DNA of 64,000 bases from Ficedula albicollis. Its lineage: Eukaryota; Chordata; Aves; Passeriformes; Muscicapidae. The notes beneath the pieces are model-generated. The model was not told the DNA's origin. It saw only the letters and a list, made by a program, of their open reading frames with translations, and made no database searches. The DNA lies in assembly GCF_000247815.1 (NCBI RefSeq), contig NC_021677.1, forward strand, positions 38,817,717 to 38,881,716, read 5' to 3'. How positions within the stretch are numbered: the stretch's first letter is position 1; every line of letters starts with the position of its first letter. Made by a program: the position numbers and the translations under genes. This document shows positions 14,335-26,968 of the stretch, one piece after another.

Positions 14335-14610
14335 CTTTTTTACACAGCTACAAGAGCTGCCGCTCTGTCCATTATTCCGCCCGCACCGCGGGTTTGTAAT
14401 TAGGATGCTTTACCACCGGTGCTTCAGTTCTTATCTAGCATCATTCACACAGAGTTTCGTGTCTTTGCAGCGCTGTGCCGAGCAGCTCGATTTTATTTCG
14501 GTCAAGCAGTTTTCAGGGATTTTATGCTGTGACATCCTAACGCATGCACACTCTTACCTCCCCCTCCTCCTGCTCGCATTGCTGAGCACTACAGAGAAGG
14601 TAGACCGATA
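14335..14610. promoter_or_regulatory. Candidate regulatory element, CpG-enriched
   Basis: About 275 bp with around a dozen CpGs. They include a CCGCGG palindrome at 14386-14391 and further sites around 14360-14393, 14416, 14459, 14471, 14478, 14489, 14500 and 14541. The homeodomain-like TAATTAGG lies at 14397-14404. The surrounding kilobases are CpG-poor. This is the pattern expected of a conserved or hypomethylated regulatory element. No transcript or open frame of note lies here. Function and conservation are inferred, not shown. Confidence 0.3.
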
Positions 14611-16189
14611 GGAGTCCTAACAATAAGTTAAAGCTATTCTGAGGGTATTAGTGGGTTTAAGACTTGTGCAGAACATTTGCTTACCCTGTGGGGAAAAAAA
14701 AAAGTCTCAATAAATAAATAAGACTGATAAACGGATGGTACAGATTATTTTCTGTCCCTCCTAGGACCATCTACTTTGCCTTTTTAGGAAGTATTTTTAC
14801 TCTATTTAGCAGTAAATAAAATCTCTGTAAGCAGCAGAAAGAATCTATCCCTAAGAGAAAAAGCATTGGCCAACATAGGGTAGAAATGAAAGCAGCAAAC
14901 AAAAAAAGCCCTCAAATATGTGTGTAAATGTAGGAAAACCTTCATGGATCCTCTATTTTTGCTTCAAATGTTTTCACAATGCAATATGCTGCTGCAATTT
15001 GATATCCAGAGGGAATGTGCTACCTTGTAGAATTTGGGAACTACTGAGGCAGACTGCACTGTAACCATAAAGGTAACTACATATATGTGTATATAAAATC
15101 CTACACCTCAATTGAAGTCTCAGAAGAGATTTTATTTGCTTTGCAGTCCTAAGATGGCCCTGGAAGATCAGGTGAATCAGCTTTCAGTTCATAAGCTTGT
15201 CTATTTGTGAAATAAGATTTTTAATTATATAGAAGCCAATTGTCTGGGGATTTTATCTTCGTCTTTAATGAATAAAATAATTTCATGAGCTACTCTGAGA
15301 TATAAAAGAAAGAGGGATGATATAAAATAGCTGCATTTTTTCCAGTCTCTCCTATAAACTGATATGAACTGACAATAATTGATTAGTATATGTTCTCATC
15401 AGTTAACATCTTAAGTTCAAGGACTGGGTGCCTATTCACCCTGAGGTCGTTTCACCTCTCTTTGGCAGAGTGTCACGGACTCCATGACACAGCACTTTCT
15501 CAGCAGAAAAATCTCTGTTTGTCAAAACAAATTAGTTCTAATCCGTGCTGCAGAAATATCTGTTTCCATGCAGTGGTGGCAGGAGAAAGCATCTCTGCTC
15601 CAGTTCAGCCCAGGGTGATGCTCTGTGGCAGTAACCAATCAGAGCTCTCACTCCACTTGATTTAGGCAAGGGTCTGGACATGGTTTTGCTATTCCAGTAA
15701 GTCTCTAAATCCCTCTTTTGAGTGCCTATCAGCTGGCTGGGAGAGTCTCTGTCTCTGTTTTGGAGTTGGTCCTTTTTGGCTCATCCCTGACCCTCACTCA
15801 AGCAGGGGGCTGATCCTAAGGAAGCATTCATGTGTTCTCCTTACTTGCTCATTCTTTCTTGTTTGCTTGCTTTATGGAGAAATAACTAAGAAAGAAAGGT
15901 CTCCCTGAATCCAAGTAAGTAATGGGGAGTTTGCAGCTCAGGAAAAGTTTTCTGACCAGCTTAGACCAAGTCCCACAGAGTTTTGAATAGAGAACCCATG
16001 ACTTGTGCCCCCATTTTAAAGACCTTTTCACACCATCAAAGTGACTCAAGGAGTCCCAGAAATGACAGGGATCTGGTCCAAGGTGTTTCTGCCAGACTTC
16101 TCTCTGCTTGTTAAGGTGGAGGCAGGAAATAAAAGAAAGTGCTGCGGGGCTGGTTGTTTGTTTGCTTGCTTTCCCCCTCTCTTGTGCTG
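14611..16189. other. Intergenic, no gene recognised
   Basis: AT-rich non-coding sequence. The 91-codon frame at 15390-15665 has no recognisable similarity. Nothing else can be supported. Confidence 0.55.
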
Positions 16190-16680
16190 CCCCTCCTCTT
16201 CTGATTTCGAACTCCTCTGAAATAACTCATCCTCCCACTCTCAGAGGGACTGATGTTTGGGGGGGCTGAACTGGGACCTTTCCTCTCCATTGGTCAGGCC
16301 CCGTGTCAAAACACTCCCGACTCCTGGGAAGTCAGCTCTGCTGAATCCCGAGGCTTGCCAGTGCCAGTCAGCTGCTGTTTGAACTAAGTCCTGACCGCAA
16401 AATCAAAAGTGGGTCCAAAGAAAGCCGTAAACAGTGTGCAATGAGCCATTTGAAGGCAGCTGATGCCTCATTTGGGGTGACATGTTGTGGCTGATGAGTG
16501 TGGATGATGTGGGGTTTTCGATAAGTGCCTCATCAGTATCCTCATCATGATCGTGTTGCTCAGCCACGGCGTGTGCCCTGACTTGATTGTAATTGCCTGA
16601 ATCTGCTCCTGCTGCTCAGGAGCGCACAGTAATATGCAATAAAACAGCAAGAAGTGAATGTTAACCATCTGAGTTCTGAC
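16190..16680. promoter_or_regulatory. Candidate conserved enhancer-like element
   Basis: A stretch of balanced composition in an AT-rich desert, with repeated CpGs (16308, 16319, 16349, 16396, 16425, 16519, 16552, 16567, 16570 and 16622). Visible motifs include an inverted CCAAT box (ATTGG, 16289-16293), a forkhead-type GTAAACA (16427-16433), a run of TGATG/CATCA motifs around 16490-16550 and TGATTGTAATTG near 16584. It has no coding potential. The mixture is typical of deeply conserved developmental enhancers, and of the candidate elements in this window it is the one I would test first. The assignment is inference. Confidence 0.35.
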
Positions 16681-17254
16681 ATGGCTGCTTGCAGTTCAAG
16701 TTTTCCATTAAGGACAAAAAAATCTATATGGACATACAAATATGGATATATAATTGCACGTTTAGAATAATTATTGTTTGTATATGCAATAAACTCATTT
16801 TATAAATAATGCATGATGATCATATACAGATACATAGATTGATGTGTCTGTATACATCTTCCCCTGACACCTGTCTATTCCGTATACAAATGAACATCAC
16901 ATGCTGATGGTGTAGGGAAAGAGAGGGGTTGAAAAGCATCAGGACCCTACTTTGATTCAAATTTTTAGGAAGCTAAGGGGAACCTGTAGCTAAATCTATG
17001 CACAGTCTTTATAAATCTTAATAGCACGTGTGCATACAGATAAGTAATTAATTTTTAGATGCAGTTAATCCACTCATGTAAATGTATGTGTGTGTGTGTA
17101 ATTGTGCAGGTGTGTCTGGGTGGGGTAAGGTACACATGCATATGTGCTTTGTGCCACTAAATTAGTCTTTAGAGGGAACACAATTTATTTTCACAAGTTA
17201 GCTGGTTTGGATTGATTGCACAGCATCACTGGTTGGGAAAAGAACCCCAAAACA
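16681..17254. other. Intergenic, AT-rich
   Basis: AT-rich sequence with a short (GT)n near 17086-17098. No gene recognised. Confidence 0.55.
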
Positions 17255-17510
17255 GTGAACAGCAACAACAACAACAACAAAAAAGCACCAAAGCATCCCC
17301 CTCCCAAAAAAAAAAAAAAAAAACAAAACTAAAAAACCCAAACCCAACTAACCAAAAACCACCAACACACAAAAAAAGAAAAAACAAACAAAAACCCCTC
17401 AGCAAAACAAAACAAACAAAAAAAAAACCTAACAAAAACCCCACCAAAAACCCCACAGTCCCACCCCCTAACAAAACCCAAAAACAAAAAAAAAACCCCA
17501 AACCCCCTGA
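17255..17510. repeat. A/C-rich low-complexity tract
   Basis: About 255 bp composed almost entirely of A and C on the plus strand, in short An and Cn blocks (CAAA, CCCC, ACAAC units). The 176-codon plus-strand frame and its minus-strand counterpart across it are Lys/Pro/Asn- or Phe/Gly-rich translations of this simple sequence and are not genes. Strong strand asymmetry of this kind suggests slippage-driven expansion. Confidence 0.9.
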
Positions 17511-19742
17511 ACCCTATGCCTGTGAGTCTGACAATGAGAAATTTTTCCTGGGGGAAGCATTTCAGATCAGAGACTTTTTGTCAGGTGGGAGCTGTCATTA
17601 CCCTGTTGGGGTCCCAGTGCATGGGAGGGGTTCCAGGGCAGTGTGTTCGTGCCTACCAGTGGCACAAATGTTGCTCTTGAGTTTAAAATTATTCTCAGCT
17701 TCAGTTACAGGTCAGAAAAGTAATAAACCAAGGACATTATGATTATATAACTGTGATCCCTGGTGTCTTAGAGTGTAATACTAACCCTGGCAGTCAATAG
17801 CTTTGGGGTTCCTGTACACAGCTGGGCTTTTTTCAACACAGTTTAGAGAATGTTTAAATAATAAAATTTACACGAGCAAATTCAGTTTGCATTCAGGTAA
17901 TGCTTGATGGATTGATGGGCTTTCCTCATCACAACTGTGTTGTTTAAGCATCTCAGCAAAAGTGCAGAAAAGTGTTTTGGGAATGTTATTTGCAGCTGTG
18001 ATTCCTGCTGTGCATCGTCCTGCCCGCTCTGTGGCTGCATACGGAGGGTGCTGCTGTAACCTAGGGGTCCTGCTACACTGAGATAGAAAGAACAGTGTTA
18101 AAGTGAAGGTGGATAGTTGTTATGTGCAGACCAAAATCAAGGTTTTTTAAAACCCTTTAAAAATAGCTCACTTTCCACAATTCAAGTGAAAATTGCACTG
18201 TGTTGGAAATGTCCTTAAAATCTTCATTATAGAAAACAAATCTATACAGATTAAACACTCTAAGTCTGACCATTTGAGAGGTAAGACAATCATTATAATT
18301 ATAAATACTTCTGTTGTCATGTGTGATCAAGTGGTTTCGCTGTTGTAGCTTAAATATATTAACTTTAACCCTTTTTAATTACGGATTTAGCACAATGGTG
18401 ACAGAATCCCTCCTAGAATCCTGCATTCTCCGTGGGCCTCTCTTTATGCTCAAAATATGTAGACAAATAGAGAGAAATTCCAAGGAGGATAGAAAACATG
18501 ACTGAGAAGTTGGAAGGATGTTTTTGTGAGGAAAGATTAGAAGAATGAAATGGGGAGCTGTAGTTAAATGGGATTAGTTAAAAGCAGCTAATCTGCACAG
18601 TTTCTATAGTTTCAGGGGATGAAATTCGTAATTTCTCTTAAATTAACTGTGCTTCATTCTCCAAACTTCTGTATCAGATATCTGATTACTGCTTTAGTTG
18701 TCAAGAAATAACTTCTACTATCAACAATTATGCTTTTTCAGAATTCTAGGAAAAAGAACCTGTGTTTGTTCAACAGAGCAAAATGATAACAAAGGGATGG
18801 GTTATGACTGGGTACAGGCATTCAGGGTGTTCAGATGAGGAGTGGCATTTCTTGACTTGGTAAATATTGATTCTGACTATCAGAAGAGAGAAATTTTTAA
18901 AGCTAACGATAGCTGGGCACAAGCCCAGATTTCCTCTCATTAGCAGCTACACGTAGCAAAACAGTTTTTTGGAAGGGAGGCTCAGATCTCCCTTGCAAGA
19001 AACACAGACTGCAAGTCTGGATTAAGGACTGGAACAAGATTTAGCAGTGAGAGCCACCTGACAGCCACGATTTACACAGGAATTCTTGCATTTAGTATTT
19101 TTTCTTCCCTTCATTTCTTTTTTTTTTTTTTTTAATAAAGTATGCATTGCCTTACATACACACAGACGACATTGCATGTGATTTATTATCATTAGAAATT
19201 ATCTTAAGAAAAATTTCATTGTGAGTTTTTCCAGGAACTTTCTAGACATTCAGAAAGAGGCAGCATATGTCTTGAGAGGGTTTTTTGCTAATTCAAATTA
19301 ACCCAAAAGAATTTAGAATAACTCAGAAGCAACAGATTTATACAAGCATAAATCAGAATTAATGAAATTATGAATTGGACCCCACATCTTGATCTTTCTG
19401 AAACCTAAATAGCAAAAAAATACAAGGAAGATGCTGTGTGGTGTGAACTGGATGTTTTGTTAATGTTACAGGATTAATGCATCTTAGCAAGAGAAATTTT
19501 CTTACTAAATGGAAGAAAATTCTTTCAGATTGCAGTCTCTACTTAAAACCTATCACAACAAAAAATGGTTTTTTCTCAAGGTTAGTGTAGCATCAGGACT
19601 CCCTTTCATAAAATAAACACTCCCTAATAAAAAGATAGAGAGATGAGTACAGAAAACCAAATAAACAAATGCAAAACTCCACTCAGGATGATAACCTAAG
19701 ATTCAGTATAAACCAATTGTAAAAATGATATTTCTAGTCCTT
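17511..19742. other. Intergenic, no gene recognised
   Basis: AT-rich non-coding sequence with a T-run followed by AATAAAG near 19118-19140. No exon series or known repeat family recognised. Confidence 0.55.
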
Positions 19743-20035
19743 GTGTTTATAAACAAATGTACTGGTCCAGATTTCTGCTCTCTCTTTTTCCTCACTCCTG
19801 TCTAGTCCTGTTTGTGCCAGCTGGGATCAAGCAATTTGGTACGTTTGGATGCTACCTCTAACTCCAACCTTGTGCTCTGACCCTGCCCTTTAGTGTTTAT
19901 AAACAAATGTACTGGTCCAGATTTCTGCTCTCTCTTTTTCCTCACTCCTGTCTAGTCCTGTTTGTGCCAGCTGGGATCAAGCAATTTGGTACGTTTGGAT
20001 GCTACCTCTAACTCCAACCTTGTGCTCTGACCCTG
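19743..20035. repeat. 150-bp perfect tandem duplication
   Basis: 19743-19885 and 19893-20035 look identical over 143 bp, with a period of 150 bp and a 7-bp spacer after the first copy. Perfect identity means a very recent duplication, a polymorphic one, or a false duplication introduced during assembly. Confidence 0.93.
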
Positions 20036-20868
20036 TCCAGTATGGAAATGTTAATGTGGCACTTCTTGATCAAATTACCAAATAAATCCTGCCAGATCCA
20101 TGCTGGGCTGCAAATGCATCCTTTCCTCCCCACTGTAATCCTCTGTTCCTGCAATGCAGATGATACTACCCCCAATTTTGTTTTCCTCTGCACGAGCTAT
20201 ATTCCCAGAAGGGTGGAAGAAACTGTCCAAAGGGCTAGATATGCTTACCAGATTGCCAGCCTTGAAACAAAGGAAATTTCCTGAGATCTTGATTTTGCTC
20301 AAGGCTATATAGCAATGACCATACAAGGAGTTAATTGTTGGTAAAGAAGAATTTAATGCTAGGTAGGAAGAATGACATCAGATAAAAATATGATTGCCCA
20401 ATAGTAATGTTAGAAGTCATTCACATTTGCTTGTGAGTTGAAAAGGGTATTTGGCTCATAAAAGCCTATTATTTTTTTAATGGACAGTAAATTCAAACTT
20501 AAACTTGGAATCAAATTCTTAGTTATTCAGAATCACACCTTTTTCACAGTATATGTGAAGGTTGCAAGGAAGAAATGTGGGCATGCTGCTCCTCCAGACA
20601 CTGTTTCTACAGCTTGACTCCTGCTCTGGAATGACTGCTAAAGCCAGCCCAGAGGAGGGTGATTTGTGGCCCATCTCTTCCAAAGGAGTTTCGAGCTTTC
20701 CCTTTTACCATTGTTTTTCCAATCCAAGCACAAGCCTGCTGCACACCTGGGTCTGAGTTCTTGCCTCCACACCTAAGGCATCTCTCAGAGCACCAGCAGG
20801 GCTAAAGGAGGCTTGACCACCCCTTGCCCACTTTCTGTACAAAGCCAAATGTTGTCTATGTTATATAC
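20036..20868. other. Intergenic, no gene recognised
   Basis: Non-coding. Frames of about 60-80 codons occur on both strands with no similarity I can recognise. Confidence 0.5.
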
Positions 20869-20951
20869 ATTATATCCACATTGCATCCACCAGCAGCAGC
20901 CATGCCCTTGTATTATATCCATTGCATCCACCAGCAGCAGCCATGCCCTTG
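20869..20951. repeat. Short tandem duplication, period about 43 bp
   Basis: Two copies of a unit of about 42 bp (ATTATATCC, then a CAGCAGCAG-containing segment ending in CCCTTG). The second lacks a CA present in the first. It lies at the edge of a GC-richer patch (20930-21120). Confidence 0.85.
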
Positions 20952-23900
20952 TCGGGGTGCTGCTGGTGTGGTCCCCAGGCAGGGGCCCTGTGCTCAGAGC
21001 AGGGAGCAGAGCTCAGCCTGCCCTGCCTGCACACGCAGGGTCTGTGCAGCTGCACTCCAGCTGAACTCTTCTCTTGCTAAAGGATGGCAAGGGAAGGGAT
21101 TGTTCTTGCCCCACCGTGGCGAGTGTTCCGCCTTCACCCTCAACACACGTCCCAAATATTTCCATGTTCTCAAGATAACTTGAGAGATAAGGGGTTATTT
21201 AACTCTGCCAAACTGTGGCGTTTGTTCTGCACAATGTATAACTGGCAAATATTTATGTGATTAACATCTGAATTCAAGCATACTTTAGCAGTACAAAAGA
21301 TATGATTAGTCCTACCAGAATATGAATTTTTTAATGGACGTGGCTCCCACTTTCCAGCAAAGATTTAATAGCTGAGTCCTGCAGAGAAGTCTCCATTTAC
21401 TGAACTTTCATGGCTTTAAAAATATCCCAGGGTACATTTTCTAGCACGCAGCATGGCACAACACAGAATTTAAATGAAATACAGTTTTCAAAATGAACTA
21501 ACGAAGTGCATATTGTCACTACCCTGACCCTTTCCATTTTTTTAGCCAAAATCATATACATGACTGGTATTGACAAGGGGCCTGACTCTGGTGGTTGAAA
21601 GCAGCGTAATTTCTTTTCAGCCTGATGATCTGGAAGAGGGGGCTGTGAGGCTCTGAGCACACCTTGGGGCACCTCCTCAGCCTTCTGCACTGCAGTGGAA
21701 ATCTGCTGGCGTGTCCAGCGTGCAGGGACAAGGCATGGAGGCAGGCAGGCTCACACAGCTGTTTTAGAGCCTCCTCGACCTCGATGCACACAGGGAGTTG
21801 GGGCACTGGCAATGGCATGGGCCCTTCCCTTTTGCCCCACCATGTACATCTGTGGCTTCTGCTGACTTCCAGCTCAAGGTAGGTGACTCTGACCCCTACC
21901 ACGTGTCCCAAAGGACTTGGGCTTCCAGTACACTAGCCCTGTTAAAAGCTTCTGAGCTGCAGGAGCCAGCCATTGGAAATTCCCATGATCTTCTCCCAGT
22001 TTGGTTCTTAACCAAATGTACCTTTTCTGCCTCCACACCACTCTGAAGTGGCTCCCAAGCTACATACAAGAGGGCAGAGATCAATTTGCATGTCAGTGTG
22101 TTTGGAGATAGATAAATGAAAATAAAATAGCAGAATCATCTTAAATTGCAAAACCCACCCCCTTCTTCCATTTCTTCAAACAGTAAAGTAGGCTTAAAAT
22201 GCAAAACTCAAAAAAACTCAAGTTGGTTTTGGGAAGAAAATCCGAACAAAGTGAAACGTACACAAAATGATTTGTCCCTAATGATGATGGGGACAGTCAG
22301 TGGCCACAAGAACTGCCTTCCACGTGCTGCTGAGGATTCAGACTACGAATCTGATACAAGTAGCTGGGTGTGCAATAACTGCAGAATCAGCATCTTGTTT
22401 TGAAAGGACTCCTGCAAACCCTGCAGGAACATTTCAGTACTAGATGGTGTTGCTATGGGCACCAAAAGGAAGCTTAATATAAGAGAAACTGTCTTAGGAA
22501 TTCATGGGGGATGGGTGTAAACAGTTTACGTACATAAGAACCGGAATGTCCCTGGCACTAAAAAGCAAATAGCGTTTGGGGTTGTTTTTTTTTAATGTTC
22601 TGCTAATAACATTTTTCTGTAGGTGTTTTCAGAGGGACAATGTAAGTCAGTGCCTTTTGGAGAAGTTGCTTAAAGTGAGGTAGAGGTAATCAAGTTCTGT
22701 AAGGTATATCTGCATCCTGTGTAGCAGAAGCATAATGAAATCTGGGTACTACAGACATGTAATTTCTCTGTAAAAACAGATGTTAAAATGGGAACAGAAA
22801 ATGAGGGAAATTGGAGAACTGCAGTTCCCTCTAGTATTCAGGAAAGAGGATGCCACTCTGTATTTGAGTGCAGTTCAAACTTTATTCAAGAATCACATTG
22901 GCAGGGGACAGCCAGATGATTTAATCTGTGGCTAGATTTCTCCCATTCTGGCTCTCTCTCTGCCAGTGTAGGCTACCTTAGTGGATGAAAAGGAAAAAAA
23001 AAATAACCAGTGTAGAATAACAACAAGTATATCTCAGGACAGACAAAGAGAATGCAAAATTAAATTCTTGATGTGAAAAGAATGGGACAATGAGCCCCTC
23101 TCCCCAAGATACCTTCAGAGAGGTTCCATTTCAGTGCTTTCTTTCTTGCTTGCTTGCACTATTTTTCATTGATGCATACCAAAGAAAGCCTGAAAGCCTT
23201 TTATTATTTCTTATTTTCTTTTTCTTTTTACTATGTGGTATAAGTTCATTTTTAAAAAAATATTATTTTCCTGCCAATGTTAAAGCATTTCCCATTTTTC
23301 TAGTTTGCTTCTGACACCTAGCTGTGATCAACAATGCTTTCCACTGAATCACTTCTTTCATCTATTCAGCTTCTGTTTTTTCCCTTATCTCCTCTCCCCC
23401 CTTTACCAGTTTACCTCTCATTAACCCTCAGGGTTCCAAACATATTGTCTCTCTCCCAAAGATACAAATTTTTGTTCAGTCATAAGTAATTTTTGCTCTC
23501 TAGCTTCAGTTTCCATAATTCTCTAGTAGAATAGCTGTGTGTAGTGCATAGCTTTTTCTGCATGGTGAACAATAAACCCAGACACTAATTTATACTCATG
23601 CATTGTACACTGTTCCACCTCACCTTTTCCCCCTCTGAACTGATAGTCACATAAAATCTCATTCTTCTCTAATGGAGGAAATATAGTTCAATCCACATGT
23701 AAAAATCTACTTGACTAGCAGTTTTATTTGACCAACAAAATAATTATTTTCTAAGAGTCAGTTTAACTGATTGTGATATATTTAAAATCCTGTTCCAACT
23801 TGCAAAAATAGTGGTACATTAAGCTCAATTACTGCTACTTTAAGATATACAGGAGATTTCTAAGAACAAGGTCTCTTTTACCTACACAAATATATTCAAG

Positions 23901-25379
23901 GCTTGTTTTCAGCCATACAACTGGCTTTAATTTTCTGAGGATGAAGAATAAACAAAACCGAAGGGATTCCCTGCCTGAGTTTTAGGTAAAACTTTTGTGC
24001 TTAAAATTGGTGAAAGCAGCTGGAAATATATCCAAGTACTCATGTAGAAAACCCTCTCTGCTATCCCTCTAATTAATTGTGTAAACCAGCTCCAATCATG
24101 AAGTCAGATAAAATTCATAGAAAGTTTTTCAAAATGTGTGTTGTGTAGAATGAGATGAGAGTGTAAGTTCAGATATGCACAGAGAAGGCTCATTGCTCAT
24201 CCTGGTAAATACCACAGATGTATCAAGAAATTTACATAGGCATCTATATTTAAGAAAAAAATAAGATAATATATGGGACACGATGTAAAAATCTTCAGAA
24301 TTCATCACGGATGTAAAAAGAAAACATTTTGGAAAACACATTTGTTCCTTGATCTTTTGCATGATTATTTACAATAACCAAATTATTAACATTGGCTCTA
24401 AATAGAGGTTATTCAAGAGCCACAGAAAGGTTTGCTTTGTTAATGAGTGTGTTTGTTGGAATCAGGTGGAAGTTTCTGTGTGTGAATATCTCAACTTCAA
24501 ATCTTACAACTGAATGATGTTTATAAAACGCAAATGATTCTTTCATTTTTTTAATTTAGTCAACATTTCTTTTGATTTTACTATGTGACTAATCATTGTC
24601 ATTTGACCATGCAAAAAAAAATCATAGAAAACTGAATACAACTTTCATATTTTTAAATAAAATGTTTATACTGGTTTATGGTAAACTTTCTCAAAATTCA
24701 GTAAAATTCTAGCATAATTCAATGCAGTCTTTGAGCAAAAGCAAATTACATCCAAGAACATTCTCATGAATATTAAAAATAATTGCCTTCACTAAAAATT
24801 TCAAGTTTGTGCCAGGAGCAAAATAAATACCTAAGTTAAATTTTGTGCAAGTGGTCCTTGCTAAATTAATCCTCAAAGATACTCAGTCCTTCATAACTTA
24901 ATCACTCCTTCATCTTATTACTTCACAAGGTTAGTTTTCTGTTACAGAGGAACTTATTGCTGTATCAAAGGCTTAATTGAGCTCCTTTTAAAAAATCATG
25001 ATTGTCACTATAAAATCATGCATCCACAGTAAGTGTGTTTATAGAGAACTTGCAGCTTTAAATTTCACTTAGAAAAAAAAGCCTTATACTTTCCTGCAGG
25101 TTCTGAATGCAGATTTACTATAAAATAAGTGAATAATAATACCAGGTTATTTTGGAAAGTGTTCTTTCATGCAATCCCTGCATTTAGCACAATCCCAAAA
25201 TGGCAGCCCAACAGGTGGTCCTTTCATAGCCTTCAGCCCAAACAATCGGGACAAAAAGGACACCAAGAATCGAATGTTCTTCAGGATTTAAAAAGCTGTT
25301 CACTTCCCTTTGTTCATTTTCAGATTTAGCCATGTTCATTATTGTTGAGCCACAAATGCAGGACATTCTTTTTTTGACA
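20952..25379. other. Intergenic, no gene recognised
   Basis: About 4.4 kb. A moderately GC-rich patch (about 20930-21120 and 21600-22060) contains overlapping frames of up to 119 codons on both strands. None resembles a known protein and none has exon-like boundaries I would trust. The remainder is AT-rich without identifiable repeats. Confidence 0.5.
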
Positions 25380-25580
25380 TTTTGCCATAAATAGACACTG
25401 ACTGGGGCTGACTAGCCAGCTAGCTGCTTTGTCACATGCAAGCGGAAACTACTTCACAAAGCAAATGCATTCCTGCTGCCTCAATGGCCCCGGCCAGCAC
25501 CGGTTGTGACATGCGGCAAATCTGGCAAAGTCTAGGTTAACAAAAGTATGGGTGACAAAGGCTGGAGTTTCTCTTCCTAT
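25380..25580. promoter_or_regulatory. Candidate conserved non-coding element
   Basis: About 200 bp of mixed composition with CpGs near 25442, 25489, 25500 and 25514, a CTAGCCAGCTAGC partial palindrome near 25412-25424, and an HNF1-like GGTTAAC near 25535. The flanks are AT-rich and CpG-poor. No coding potential. The enhancer-like call is inference. Confidence 0.25.
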
Positions 25581-26856
25581 ATTTTCCTCCACAGTAAGTA
25601 TTTAATTCTGGCCTAATGAATTTGCCTGGAAGACTGGGTGTCACGTTGACAGCCTCTTGAATGTCTGAAAATATACTTTTGCTTTGTGGGCTCTCTTTGG
25701 AGGGAACGGGTAGTTAGCTGGTAATGACAGACTTCAGCAGTGAAATCTAAGATGAAATACTTGTTTCTCAGTATTTTGAAAGTTGTGAAAGTTACTCCTC
25801 ACAATGATCTCAATCTCAACACCCGTAACAAAAGATGGGCCCAGTCCTATGGGTCTTTAATGATGCAAGGAGCCCTTACAGCTGCCTTCACTGTGCTGCA
25901 GGGAATTACACAAGTAATGGGCGTAGAAGCACCGATCAAGCTTCTTCCTTCGTGTGTGTGAATAAGTGTGTGAAACACGTCTTGTAGAAAAGGCAGACAT
26001 ATAATCTGTTCAAAGACAGTAAATTAATTTATCTTCAAATCTTCTCCTGCTCCTGTGTGTTTTAAATGGAGTACACACTGCAGTGCAGTTTTTTGTTTAT
26101 TTTGTTGTGGGGGGCTTTTTCTCTTCCCTCTTTCTCTCTCTCTTTTTTTTTTAACGTCTCCTGCCAGGTTCAAAACTTCCAGGGTCTTCCACTGCTATTA
26201 ATTTGGAGATTTTTGAATGCTCATCTGAGTCCAGGGTTCTGACTTATGCCAGAATGCGGATGAGATCTGTGTTTGTAGCAGCCCTGGTGTGTGGAATGAA
26301 ATTTTGATACTTAGACCCTTGTTAACGTGTAGAATTGAAATTAGACACTGCTAACCTCTTACTTTTAACATAAACCTTTTAGTGGAAGATGCAACTTGCT
26401 TCGAACTGTCTTATGAAAAGATAGATTGCAAATAAAAAGAAAAGATTAATGCATTTTAATTTAAAAACATCTATGTGCAAAATTGCATATAAAAGTTAAA
26501 AAATATATTTGATCGCTGCTGATAACAATTCCAGTAAAGTCAAGGAAACACGTGTCTCTCAAGTCCTACTGCTGCCAAAGGCAGCAGCACTGTCCAGAAA
26601 AAAGCACTCTTTAGGTACAGACACGGTCTTGGCTGTTTTAGTAAGGTAGCAGCTCTGCTGAGCAGTGAATTTTTCAAAAACTTGAAATCAGCAGTGGAAA
26701 AACTCAGTTAAATGGGTTAGTTAACGAAGCCCATGTTCAGTGGCATTTGTCATCTGGGTGTTTGTTTCATGGTTTACCTGAGCTCACTGTATGTGGAGGA
26801 ATCAGTTTATAAATGAATTAAAGGACAAAAGCTCTGAACAACTTGAAGATACTTGT
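25581..26856. other. Intergenic, no gene recognised
   Basis: AT-rich, with a T/CT-rich tract near 26092-26153. Nothing else recognised. Confidence 0.55.
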
Positions 26857-26968
26857 GCAAACCTCCTCATTGTGGGTGTCCCCTTCCAGGGGAAACACCC
26901 ACTGGGAGTGTTTTCCTTGCAAACCTCCTCGAAGGGCTGAGTCCTTGTGGTGCTCCTCCAAAGGAGGA
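26857..26968. other. Hairpin cluster between direct repeats
   Basis: A 12-bp direct repeat (GCAAACCTCCTC) occurs at 26857-26868 and 26919-26930. Between the copies is a strong hairpin: arm GTGGGTGT plus CCCCT (26872-26884), loop TCC, arm AGGGG (26888-26892), bulge AA, arm ACACCCAC (26895-26902), giving 13 paired bases. A second short stem, TCCTCC/GGAGGA, lies at 26954-26968. It may be a fragment of a mobile element, a structured RNA or chance. No family recognised. Confidence 0.5.

Noticed and set aside
17212..17742. 176-codon Lys/Pro/Gln-rich frame
   Set aside because: It mostly reflects the A/C-rich low-complexity tract. No family resemblance.
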